From positions 1-32,666 of the forward strand of contig JABDQW010000153.1 of assembly GCA_013042055.1 (NCBI GenBank): a stretch of 32,666 nt of DNA. The letters run 5' to 3'. Of this stretch, positions 25,176 through 32,666 are shown one piece after another. The notes under the pieces were generated by a model. The model worked only from the letters and a program-made list of their open reading frames with translations, had not been told where the DNA came from and did not search any database. Within the stretch, counting starts at the first letter, position 1. Each line of letters starts with the position of its first letter. Position numbers and translations under genes: made by a program. Source of the DNA: Gammaproteobacteria bacterium. GTDB taxonomy: Bacteria; Pseudomonadota; Gammaproteobacteria; SZUA-229.

Positions 25176-25634
25176 ATGAATACACGCACGATTGAAATAA
25201 GCGTTGGACTGTTTGTCGCATTGGGCATGGCGGCGCTGTTTATGTTGGCGATGAAAGTGAGCAATCTGGCCACTTACGGTGGTGGTGAGGGCTATGTTGT
25301 GTCAGCTACATTCGAAAATATCGGTGGTCTGAAAGTGCGCTCACCGGTGTCCGCCAGCGGCGTCAGGGTCGGGCAGGTGGTTGCAATCGAGTACGATTCT
25401 GACGGTTATGAGGCGCGTGTTTCGATGTCGATTGACCCTCAGTATGATAAATTCCCCACTGATACCGCGGCCAGCATCATGACGTCGGGTCTGCTCGGTG
25501 AGCAGTACGTCGGTCTACAGCCCGGTGCTGAGGAGGAATACCTTGTCGATGGCAGTGAGATCGAGTTGACTCAATCAGCCTTGGTTCTGGAACAAATCAT
25601 TGGTCAGTTCATCTATAACATGGCGGATGAATAA
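25176..25634 (+). CDS. mlaD: MCE-domain lipid transport protein MlaD
   Basis: MlaD forms a hexameric ring, anchored in the inner membrane, through which lipids pass between MlaE and MlaC. It is 152 aa. One N-terminal membrane span (ISVGLFVALGMAALFMLAMKV, about 8-28) precedes a single MCE domain (VVSATFENIGGLKVRSPVSASGVRVGQV to MTSGLLGEQYVGLQPG). The short C-terminal helix LVLEQIIGQFIYNM lines the pore in known MlaD rings. Length and layout match E. coli MlaD (183 aa), with a shorter tail. Confidence 0.95.
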   Translation: MNTRTIEISVGLFVALGMAALFMLAMKVSNLATYGGGEGYVVSATFENIGGLKVRSPVSASGVRVGQVVAIEYDSDGYEARVSMSIDPQYDKFPTDTAASIMTSGLLGEQYVGLQPGAEEEYLVDGSEIELTQSALVLEQIIGQFIYNMADE

Positions 25635-25656
25635 ACTCGAATTGGTGGAGGTAAAC

Positions 25657-26310
25657 ATGGCAATCGAAAGGTCACAGTGGATGCGCAGATCGATCACTCT
25701 GAGCACGCTAGTGCTATTGCTCGTATTGCAGCCGGTTTTCAGCGAACGACTGTTCGCCGCTGATATCGTCGCTCCCGACGTCACGCTAAAGCAGACGTCG
25801 GATGAGGTCATCGCCGTTTTAAAAGAGAAACGTGAGGAATTAAAAGAGAATCCAGCCCTCGTGTACGATTTGGTGCACGATTACATACTCCCCCATCTGG
25901 ACGAGGTCACGATCGCTAAGTTGGCGCTCGGCAAGAATTGGCGTGCGGCAACGCGTGAGCAAAAGCTCGAATTTATTGAGGAATTTCGTGATTTATTAAT
26001 CCGTACTTACGGCAAGTCCCTGAGTGAATTCAGTGATCAGCAGATCAATTATTTTCCGGTAAAAATGAAACAAGGCGATAAAAAGGTTGTGGTCAAATCG
26101 GAGGTGCTGCAACCGGGTGGTCCATCCATTCCGGTTTCCTATCGCATGCGAATCAAGGATGATGCCTGGCTTGTCTACGATCTCAGCATTGACGGTGTCA
26201 GTCTGGTTACCAGTTATCGTGGAACCTTTGATCAAGAGGTTCGCAAAGGAGGAATCGACGGTTTGTTGAAATACCTGAAGGACAGGAAGGCGGACAAGGT
26301 TACATCTTGA
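25657..26310 (+). CDS. mlaC: Periplasmic phospholipid-binding protein MlaC
   Basis: MlaC shuttles phospholipid across the periplasm between the MlaA-porin complex and MlaD. The ATG at 25657 has GGAGG seven bases upstream and opens a signal peptide (LSTLVLLLVLQPVFSERLFA), giving 217 aa. The track start at 25600 lies inside mlaD and is not credible. The mature part shows the family pattern, with LVHDYILPHLDEVTIAKLALGKNWRAATREQKLEFIEEFRDLLIRTYGKSL and a late DDAWLVYDLSIDGVSLVTSYR. It is the last recognisable mla gene here; seven bases later a repeat element begins, and no mlaB follows. Confidence 0.94.
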   Translation: MAIERSQWMRRSITLSTLVLLLVLQPVFSERLFAADIVAPDVTLKQTSDEVIAVLKEKREELKENPALVYDLVHDYILPHLDEVTIAKLALGKNWRAATREQKLEFIEEFRDLLIRTYGKSLSEFSDQQINYFPVKMKQGDKKVVVKSEVLQPGGPSIPVSYRMRIKDDAWLVYDLSIDGVSLVTSYRGTFDQEVRKGGIDGLLKYLKDRKADKVTS

Positions 26311-26316
26311 AACAGG

Positions 26317-26565
26317 CTAGCCTGCATTTCTCACCAGGCGGCGTAGCAAACGGATAAAACATTGGCCCTTTGGAATAGAACGAGGATGATTATAGAGACA
26401 GTATGTTATTCCAGCACGCCTATCACGGTTCAGGCTAGTCTTCGTGTCCGTAAGCTTGCTCTTCACTCAAACCGTAGCTATGGCTACGCTTTTCGCTCCA
26501 GAGCGGCGCTTGCGAACACGAATCCTGCGCCTGCTCCCGTGATCCTGGTGAGACATGCGGGCTAG
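26317..26565. mobile_element. MITE-like element with 22-bp terminal inverted repeats (type III, full copy)
   Basis: CTAGCCTGCATTTCTCACCAGG (26317-26338) and the reverse complement of 26544-26565 match at 20 of 22 positions. The left half aligns with the element at 12922-13094 and the right half with the core at 23248-23390. Nested stems are visible: TCACGG (26423-26428) with CCGTGA (26537-26542), TTCGTGTCCGTAAGC with GCTTGCGAACACGAA, and GTAGC-tat-GGCTAC. No transposase is encoded; the 67-aa ORF at 26362 is not credible. The remaining ~135 nt before the next gene show nothing I can name. Confidence 0.7.
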
Positions 26566-26702
26566 TCCCTCGCTTAATCGCCGCCGCGATTGTCTGCCAG
26601 CCTCACCCCAAACACCGAAAAATGATCTATAACTATCTACATTAATCCAATTAATCTAATCATAGACTTGCGACTTTTTTTATCCGTTATTGAGGGATGA
26701 CC

Positions 26703-27932
26703 ATGCTATACCGTTTAGCTGCAGTGACACTTGCCAGCACTTTACTCGTTTCATGTGGTGATGAAAGCCCATTCTCGGATTTCACGACGTCGACCACAAC
26801 GACGACCACCAGCGGTGGCGGCGGCGGTGCTAGTGACGGTGGTACGGCGACCGGCACGGGTACCGGTGGCGGTAGCGCTACTGTCAGCAGCATTGTGCGC
26901 AAGACGCAAATTCCGTTAATCATCCCAGATGGCATGGGAGGTACGGTGAGCGCCTTTTTTGAGTCATTTGATATGGGCAACAGCGATGAATCCATTTCCT
27001 ATATCCTAGGCGATTTAACCAACACGGAGCATGTTTTCAGACCCGATGCCAGCGGGCCGGTTGAACTCTATTCACGACCGTCACCTGAAATCATCGTCAC
27101 GACCACCGCCGGCAATGGTAACAAGATACTGTCACACACTGGTGTCAGAGACGTTATCGACTATTCGAACGGTAACACGCAGGCTATTGGCGTGGCCCTG
27201 GGCGAGAATGTCGACACTATCAGCGACGCCGGTGATATCGTCGCATTTACGTCGAATGCTAACCTGACCTTTGCCAACCCCTCCGGTGTCAATCAGCTGT
27301 TCACGCTGTCGACTGATGGTGCCGATACCTACAATCAAATAACGACGTTCACGGTCAACCACGCGATAGAAACGGTCGTCCTTTCCGGTGATGGGCGTCG
27401 AATATTTTTCAGCTCAGATGACGATGTGCTCCTGGATGGTGGCAACGCTGATGGGTCATACGAAGTCTTCTCGATCAACTCTGATGGCACCGGTCTCGCT
27501 CGATTGTCTGATTTGAATTCGGGGCGGGTTAAGATAACTCGTTCCAGTTCCGACGGCAGTATCCTCGCGCTCGAGATCATGGATCTCAACGGGATCGTTG
27601 GGAAATGGCTCCAAGCCTTTAACACGGCGACCGAAGCGCTATCTGAGATCGCGACCACGCTCCCCGGTGGTGATATCGACTACGACATGTCAGCCGATGG
27701 CAGCAGAGCGGCGTACCTTCGTGCCGGCGCCATCGCCGGCACGTCGGTGATCTATGTTGTCAACACCGACGGCTCCTTGACAACCGATGTGTTGACCGAA
27801 AGCGGGACGATACGCGACCTGCACCTGAATACCGATGGTAGCCAAATTAGCTTCTACAGCAATGTCGTATTCGATACGCCGATTGGCGCTGACGAGCAAA
27901 GCATACAGGTCTATACCATGACCTTGCTGTAG
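26703..27932 (+). CDS. Lipoprotein with Thr/Gly-rich linker and propeller-like body, unknown function
   Basis: I do not recognise a named family. The ATG at 26703 has GAGGG six to seven bases upstream; the track ATG at 26697 would touch the ribosome site. A lipobox LLVSC puts the lipidated Cys at residue 18, with Gly at +2, suggesting outer-membrane sorting. Residues about 25-60 are low complexity (a run of Thr, then Gly, then Gly/Thr). The rest, to 409 aa, is rich in short repeats such as ISDAGDIVAFTSNAN, LSGDGRRIFFSSDDD, SADGSRAAYLRAG and NTDGSQISFYSN, which resemble TolB/PD40-type WD-like propeller blades. A surface-exposed propeller for protein or cell-wall contact is possible but is inference. 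It stands alone between mlaC and mfd. Confidence 0.75.
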   Translation: MLYRLAAVTLASTLLVSCGDESPFSDFTTSTTTTTTSGGGGGASDGGTATGTGTGGGSATVSSIVRKTQIPLIIPDGMGGTVSAFFESFDMGNSDESISYILGDLTNTEHVFRPDASGPVELYSRPSPEIIVTTTAGNGNKILSHTGVRDVIDYSNGNTQAIGVALGENVDTISDAGDIVAFTSNANLTFANPSGVNQLFTLSTDGADTYNQITTFTVNHAIETVVLSGDGRRIFFSSDDDVLLDGGNADGSYEVFSINSDGTGLARLSDLNSGRVKITRSSSDGSILALEIMDLNGIVGKWLQAFNTATEALSEIATTLPGGDIDYDMSADGSRAAYLRAGAIAGTSVIYVVNTDGSLTTDVLTESGTIRDLHLNTDGSQISFYSNVVFDTPIGADEQSIQVYTMTLL

Positions 27933-28035
27933 GTCGTTTGCTCTGATGGTGTGAGATACGCACGTGCTATACGTGCCACCCTGGGATCATCAGGCGCAGT
28001 AGCATGCTGACCACGGCTTAAAGCGATAGCGCTCC

Positions 28036-28041
28036 TATAAT
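28036..28041 (+). promoter_or_regulatory. -10-like TATAAT upstream of mfd
   Basis: A perfect TATAAT lies before the mfd start region, but no matching -35 is found at normal spacing. It directly adjoins the type II repeat end, so the repeat may have brought or disrupted a promoter. Confidence 0.28.
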
Positions 28042-28053
28042 CCTAATCCTAAT

Positions 28054-28076
28054 CCTTCATGCAACCTCCGGATTAG
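28054..28076 (+). repeat. Solo end of the type II MITE-like element
   Basis: CCTTCATGCAACCTCCGGATTAG matches the right end of the 2471-2722 element at 20 of 23 positions, in the same orientation. The TCCTAA steps before it resemble the bases before that end too. No left end is present here. Confidence 0.55.
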
Positions 28077-28125
28077 CAGCACGCGGACTCCGGGCACCGC
28101 GACCTGCCATACTGGTATTTGCGTC

Positions 28126-31100
28126 ATGACTGCTTGTACTGCTGCAACACGGCAGCGAACTTTTCCGCAAACATGTAAAATCAACGATCGCGTATTTGCG
28201 TTATTGAACGGCGTGGATGATTCGCCGTTCGTCATTACAAAGCTCACTAAAAACTGTAAAACCGTGTCCGACTTACTCACACTGCCACTGCCAATATCAC
28301 CTTACGAATCTACAAGCTGGTGCCGCCTGTACGGCAGTTCACTGGCGCTGGCCACGGTCGAGGCGGCAAAAAGCCACGACGCCGGCCCAGTAGTGCTGGT
28401 GGTGGATGATCTCGCCCATGCCCATCAACTGAACGCGGAAATCACCTTTTACAGCAGCGAGCAACACCCAATCCTGCACTTGCCTGACTGGGAGACGCTA
28501 CCCTACGACGTGTTCTCACCGCTCCAGGACATCATTTCCGAGCGTCTGAAAACGCTGCATGCCCTGCCGCGTATTCGCTCTGGCACGATTCTGATTCTGC
28601 CGGTCAATGCGTTGCTGCAAAAACTGACGCCGCGCGACTACATCGAGCAAAACGTGCTGATGCTGCGCATCGGCGATACCCTGGATATCGAATCCTTCCG
28701 GCGTCAACTCGAAGCCAGTGGCTACGCCAATGTCTCACAGGTGATGGAACACGGTGAATTCGCGGTCAGGGGTTCGATCGTCGACCTCTACCCTGCCGGC
28801 AGCCACCTGCCCTACCGCATCGACTTGTTCGATGATGAGATTGAATCTATTCGTAGCTTCAATCCGTCGGACCAGCGCACACTGGAGAAGACCGACCGTA
28901 TCGAACTGCTGCCAGCACGCGAGTTTCCAACGGATAAGGAGGCGATCCGGCAATTCCGCGAGCGTTACCGTGAACGCATCGCCGGCGACCCGCTGATCAG
29001 CCAGATCTACAACAACGTCAGTGACGGCCTGATACCTGCCGGTATCGAATATTATTTGCCGCTGTATTTTGACCAAATGGATTGCGTATTCGACTACCTA
29101 CCGAAAAACACCTTGTTCGTTCTTCCGCAACAGCTCGATGCAGATATCGACGATATCTGGCAGAATCTGGCGGAACGCTTTGAACAACGGCGGCACGATG
29201 TTGAACGCCCGATACTGCCACCGGAGACGCTGTTTCTGCAAGCCGACGAAGTCAACCGACGTCTCAACCCGCTGATGAAAGTCGTGACCTCGGTGCACAA
29301 AAGTACCGTCGCGAGCAACAATCTCGAAATCGCTTCGCCGCCCGAGCTGTTGCTGCAGACGCAGGCACAACAGCCGGCGAAAAACTTTGTCGATTACCTG
29401 AATAGCTATCCGGGACGCCTGTTGTTGGTGGCGGAAACCGCCGGGCGCCGCGAAGCCTTGAACGATTTGCTGCGCGACCATCACCTGCACGCCCACCCCT
29501 GTGCGAACTGGCAGGATTTTTTACACAGCGCTGAACAGCTCTGCATCACCGTTGCGGAAATCGGTCACGGTCTATTGCTGCAGCATCCCGCGATCAGCGT
29601 CATCACCGAACCGCAAATCTTCGGCCAACGGGTATCGCAACAACGCCGGCGCAAACGCGCGACGCTCGATTCCGATGCGGTGATCCGCAACTTGACCGAT
29701 CTGCACACCGGCTCGCCTGTGGTACACATCGATTATGGCATTGGGCGCTATCTCGGTTTGCAACAGCTCGACGGCAGCAACGCCATGCAGGCCGAGTACC
29801 TGACCATCGAATACGCCGGCGGCGACAAGCTCTACGTGCCGGTGACGTCGCTGCATTTGATCAGTCGTTACACCGGTGCCTCCGAAGAGACTGCACCGCT
29901 GCACCGCCTCGGCAGCGACCAGTGGCAGCGTGCCAAGAAGAAAGCGGCTCAAAAAGCAGCGGATGTCGCCGCGGAACTGCTCGATGTCCACGCCCGGCGT
30001 GCTGCCACCTCCGGCCACAGCTACGATATTGGCCAGGATGAATACGCCGGCTTCGTATCGGCTTTCCCGTTCGAGGAAACACCTGACCAGGAAAATGCGA
30101 TCAGCAATGTCATCGACGACCTGTCGACGCCGCAGCCAATGGATCGCGTGGTTTGCGGTGACGTCGGTTTCGGTAAGACCGAAGTAGCCATGCGCGCGGC
30201 CTTCATCGTCGCCAACAGCGGCAAGCAGGTCGCTATCCTGGTGCCGACGACGTTGCTGGCGCAACAACATTACCAGAACTTCAAGGACCGTTTCGCCGAC
30301 TGGCCGATACACGTCGAGTGCCTGTCACGCTTTAATACCAAAAAGCGGCAGGACGACATCATCGCTCAGCTCAAGAGCGGCAAGCTTGATATCGTTATTG
30401 GCACCCATAAGTTACTGCAACGCGGTATCGAATTCGACAACCTCGGCCTGATCATCGTCGATGAAGAACACCGCTTCGGCGTGCGCCACAAGGAGAAACT
30501 GAAATCAATGCGTGCCGAGGTCGACATCCTGACCTTAACGGCGACGCCGATTCCGCGAACACTGAATATGTCACTCGCCGGGGTGCGTGACCTGTCGATC
30601 ATCGCCACGCCGCCGCTGCAGCGGCATTCGATCAATACCTTCATCACCGAATGGAACGACGCGTTGATCACCGAAGCCTGTCTGCGCGAAATCAAGCGCG
30701 GCGGCCAGATCTACTTCCTGCACAATGAAGTCAAAACCATCGAGAAAATCGCTGACGACGTCAGAGCGCTCGTACCCGTTGCCCGCGTCGAGGTCGCTCA
30801 TGGGCAGATGCCGGAGAAGCGGCTCGAGCAAGTGATGCTGGACTTCTATCACCAGCGTTTCAATATCCTGGTGTGCACCACCATCATCGAAAGTGGCATC
30901 GATGTGCCCACGGCGAACACGATCATCATCAACCGTGCCGACAAACTTGGTTTGGCGCAGTTACATCAGATCCGTGGCCGCGTTGGCCGCTCGCATCACC
31001 GTGCTTACGCCTACATGGTTGCACCACCGGTGTCGGTACTGACTCAAGACGCAAAGAAACGACTCGATGCGATCGAATCGCTGGAAGACCTTGGTGTTGG

Positions 31101-31722
31101 CTTTACCCTGGCCACCCACGACCTCGAGATACGCGGTGCCGGTGAGTTACTCGGTGAGAACCAGAGCGGTCAGATCTCGGAAATCGGTTTCAGTCTGTAC
31201 ACCGAAATTCTGGAGAAAGCGGTCAACGCGTTGAAGGCCGGCGAAATACCCAATCCGGACGCACCACTCGATGCTGGAATCGAAATCGACCTCGGCATCC
31301 CCGCAGTGATCCCGGATGATTATGTCTACGACGTGCACCTGCGCCTGATCCTGTACAAACGCATCGCCAGCGCCAAATCCAGTATTGAGCTGGACGAACT
31401 CAAGGTCGAATTCATCGACCGTTTCGGCCTGTTGCCGGATGCGACCAGGAATCTGTTCGAGATCACCGAACTGCGGTTGCTGGCCGAACAGATCGGTCTG
31501 GAAAAAATCGACGCCAACGACAGCGGTGCCCGGCTACTGTTCAGCGAAAAACCGAACATCAATCCGGCCAAACTGATCGAGCTGATTCAGACGTCACCGA
31601 AATTGTACAGGTTCAACGGTGCCGATGTACTCAATTTCACCAAAGAACTGCAGCAGGATGCAACGCGTATTCAAGAGATTACGGATGTGCTTCACACGCT
31701 GAGCGAGCAAAAAGCAGCTTGA
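28126..31722 (+). CDS. mfd: Transcription-repair coupling factor Mfd
   Basis: Mfd is an ATP-driven translocase that pushes stalled RNA polymerase off damaged DNA and recruits UvrA. In track numbering, the UvrB-like region is at about 60-330 (LPDWETLPYDVFSPLQDIISERL, VMEHGEFAVRGSIVDLYP), the RNA polymerase-interaction domain has VHIDYGIGRYLGLQQL, the Walker A loop is GDVGFGKTE (from 678), the DEEH box is at 779-782, and LHQIRGRVGRS and the C-terminal UvrA-blocking domain follow. At 1198 aa it is 50 longer than E. coli Mfd (1148). The first ~46 residues do not look like Mfd, and no start has a clear ribosome site; a GTG at 28264 would restore the family length. Its stop abuts that of the next, convergent gene. 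Confidence 0.96.
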   Translation: MTACTAATRQRTFPQTCKINDRVFALLNGVDDSPFVITKLTKNCKTVSDLLTLPLPISPYESTSWCRLYGSSLALATVEAAKSHDAGPVVLVVDDLAHAHQLNAEITFYSSEQHPILHLPDWETLPYDVFSPLQDIISERLKTLHALPRIRSGTILILPVNALLQKLTPRDYIEQNVLMLRIGDTLDIESFRRQLEASGYANVSQVMEHGEFAVRGSIVDLYPAGSHLPYRIDLFDDEIESIRSFNPSDQRTLEKTDRIELLPAREFPTDKEAIRQFRERYRERIAGDPLISQIYNNVSDGLIPAGIEYYLPLYFDQMDCVFDYLPKNTLFVLPQQLDADIDDIWQNLAERFEQRRHDVERPILPPETLFLQADEVNRRLNPLMKVVTSVHKSTVASNNLEIASPPELLLQTQAQQPAKNFVDYLNSYPGRLLLVAETAGRREALNDLLRDHHLHAHPCANWQDFLHSAEQLCITVAEIGHGLLLQHPAISVITEPQIFGQRVSQQRRRKRATLDSDAVIRNLTDLHTGSPVVHIDYGIGRYLGLQQLDGSNAMQAEYLTIEYAGGDKLYVPVTSLHLISRYTGASEETAPLHRLGSDQWQRAKKKAAQKAADVAAELLDVHARRAATSGHSYDIGQDEYAGFVSAFPFEETPDQENAISNVIDDLSTPQPMDRVVCGDVGFGKTEVAMRAAFIVANSGKQVAILVPTTLLAQQHYQNFKDRFADWPIHVECLSRFNTKKRQDDIIAQLKSGKLDIVIGTHKLLQRGIEFDNLGLIIVDEEHRFGVRHKEKLKSMRAEVDILTLTATPIPRTLNMSLAGVRDLSIIATPPLQRHSINTFITEWNDALITEACLREIKRGGQIYFLHNEVKTIEKIADDVRALVPVARVEVAHGQMPEKRLEQVMLDFYHQRFNILVCTTIIESGIDVPTANTIIINRADKLGLAQLHQIRGRVGRSHHRAYAYMVAPPVSVLTQDAKKRLDAIESLEDLGVGFTLATHDLEIRGAGELLGENQSGQISEIGFSLYTEILEKAVNALKAGEIPNPDAPLDAGIEIDLGIPAVIPDDYVYDVHLRLILYKRIASAKSSIELDELKVEFIDRFGLLPDATRNLFEITELRLLAEQIGLEKIDANDSGARLLFSEKPNINPAKLIELIQTSPKLYRFNGADVLNFTKELQQDATRIQEITDVLHTLSEQKAA

Positions 31723-32666
31723 TCAGCGCTGTCCGCTATTCTCGGCATCTGTTGGCGTAACCACGGTCTGCGCACGAGCGATCTGCTCGTACTTCAGATC
31801 CTGGGCGTCGTACATCGCTCTGAACGCCTTCACCTGGTCCAGTTGATCGTAACTGTAAAGATCCTGCAGGAAGGCGTATTCGATAGTTTGATAATTCAAA
31901 GACACGCTGATGGTCAAATCACCGGTAGCGCCTACCGGGAAGCGATAAGTGATTTCATCACTGCCTCGATTGAAGTCCGTATCTTTGAAAGCCAATCCCT
32001 TGACCGCGACGTCGCCCGGCACTTCGAACTTATCAAAACCTTTGGGCGTCAGACGATTATCCTTAATATAGTAGGCAGAACGCAGCAAGGTATAGGTGAT
32101 GTTACCGTCGGTGTCGCTAACGACTGGCTCGTAGATCTGCACCTGATCAGCTGCGCTAATCACCTCGTAATGCGGCTCATAGGCGGTTGGCTCCGCATCG
32201 CCGTCGGCACCATCAATAGCACCCTCAGCATTGATGCTTCCCGATTCGAATACTACATTGCCGGCGCTGTCGGTCACCTTGAAATGGATCCACATGCGAC
32301 GTGACGGATAGGAGGTTGGTAGTTTATGGCCGGATTCGTTCTGTACTTTGAGCCTCGCCTCCAACATACCATTCGTGACCGCGGCCGACACGATGTCAAT
32401 CGTCGCTGCGCTTTGTAGCATCGCCCGGGCACGCGCGATGGCCAGGTCCATATTCGGACTGATCACATCCAGATCGGCTGCGTTGTCCCGCAACAGCGTC
32501 AACATCGTGGTATTGGCGCCGACGAAGTGATGCCTGGCGAAATCCGCTCTTGCACCCAACCACCACGGCCGACTCGAGATTCTTGCAGTTGTTTTCGGCA
32601 TGTGGCAGTCCTGACAGCTTTGTGGATTGCTACCGGCGTCATCAAAAATAGAGTTTTCCCACTCAG
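31723..32666 (-). CDS. Multiheme-type cytochrome c, C-terminal part, cut by window edge
   Basis: The track ORF starts at an ATG (32601), but the frame stays open to the window edge and the upstream codons read EWENSIFDDAGSNPQSCQDCH, placing that Met directly after a CXXCH heme site (CQDCHMPK). The true start is therefore beyond 32666. The visible 314 residues hold this one heme motif, a short helical stretch, then a beta-rich domain (ARLKVQNESGHKLPTSYPSRRMWIHFKVTD) as in cytochrome families with SCQDCHMP-type sites, so more hemes probably lie upstream. HKLPT may hold a heme or metal ligand. The protein would be exported. It converges on mfd with stop codons side by side. Its electron partner is unknown. 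Confidence 0.78.
   Translation of the reverse strand, partial: EWENSIFDDAGSNPQSCQDCHMPKTTARISSRPWWLGARADFARHHFVGANTTMLTLLRDNAADLDVISPNMDLAIARARAMLQSAATIDIVSAAVTNGMLEARLKVQNESGHKLPTSYPSRRMWIHFKVTDSAGNVVFESGSINAEGAIDGADGDAEPTAYEPHYEVISAADQVQIYEPVVSDTDGNITYTLLRSAYYIKDNRLTPKGFDKFEVPGDVAVKGLAFKDTDFNRGSDEITYRFPVGATGDLTISVSLNYQTIEYAFLQDLYSYDQLDQVKAFRAMYDAQDLKYEQIARAQTVVTPTDAENSGQR

Noticed and set aside
27960-27976. GCACGT/ACGTGC hairpin after the orphan lipoprotein as a terminator
   Set aside because: Six-bp stem without a following T-run; likely chance.
29572-30312. 246-aa minus-strand ORF opposite mfd
   Set aside because: Antisense to the RNA polymerase-interaction and helicase parts of Mfd; no recognisable domain.
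1-32666. tRNA, rRNA, riboswitch or phage genes
   Set aside because: I saw no cloverleaf, rRNA segment, known riboswitch core, integrase or phage protein on either strand by eye.

Overview
The window is a piece of chromosome from a gammaproteobacterium, probably uncultured or environmental; I cannot name the order. The evidence is the run lptB-lptA-lptC-kdsC-kdsD plus mlaFEDC next to rpoN-hpf-ptsN-rapZ, which is the classic gammaproteobacterial arrangement. It comes here in a version that also carries hprK, a mannose-type EIIA, HPr and enzyme I, as in several non-enteric lineages. Genes use the standard code, are tightly packed, and several overlap at ATGA or TGATG.

Layout, left to right. 1-58 (-): the first codons of a HigA-type antitoxin, running off the left edge, with twin palindromic operators behind it. 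337-546 (+): a doubtful small membrane ORF between two inverted copies of a GC-rich repeat. 732-2177 (+): a DegP/MucD-type periplasmic protease with a good terminator. 2229-2722: two MITE-like inverted-repeat elements side by side. 2719-5199 (-): a lipoprotein joining a PKD-like domain, a PQQ sugar-dehydrogenase propeller and a diheme cytochrome c. 5323-11166 (-): the pyruvate dehydrogenase operon aceE-aceF-lpd, with lipoyl domains on both E2 and E3 and a REP-like hairpin before lpd. 11540-12760 (+): argG, divergent from aceE. 12922-13094: another MITE-like hairpin element. 13124-19636 (-): rpoN-hpf-ptsN-hprK-rapZ-EIIA(Man)-HPr-EI, a nitrogen/regulatory PTS with no sugar permease. 19793-23156 (-): kdsD-kdsC-lptC-lptA-lptB for Kdo synthesis and LPS transport. 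23536-26310 (+): mlaF-mlaE-mlaD-mlaC for phospholipid transport, with no mlaB after mlaC; a 249-bp MITE-like element sits there instead. 26703-27932 (+): a lipoprotein with a beta-propeller-like body. 28126-31722 (+): mfd. 31723-32666 (-): the C-terminal part of a c-type cytochrome that runs off the right edge.

How the genes fit together: the central 13 kb combines envelope building and maintenance (Kdo, LptABC, Mla, DegP) with global regulators (sigma-54, ribosome hibernation, a phosphorelay centred on HPr, HprK and EIIA-Ntr, and the RapZ adapter, which in E. coli tunes GlmS and so amino-sugar supply for the envelope). The pyruvate dehydrogenase operon and argG are housekeeping metabolism. 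The accessory content lies in the intergenic gaps and in the two cytochrome-bearing genes.

No clear new defence or biosynthetic system is visible. The most unusual material is (a) a set of short inverted-repeat elements filling almost every gap over 300 bp, two of which share a structured core with one compensatory base-pair change, and (b) the single-chain PQQ dehydrogenase/diheme cytochrome. All family calls are from motif recognition by eye; no database search was run.
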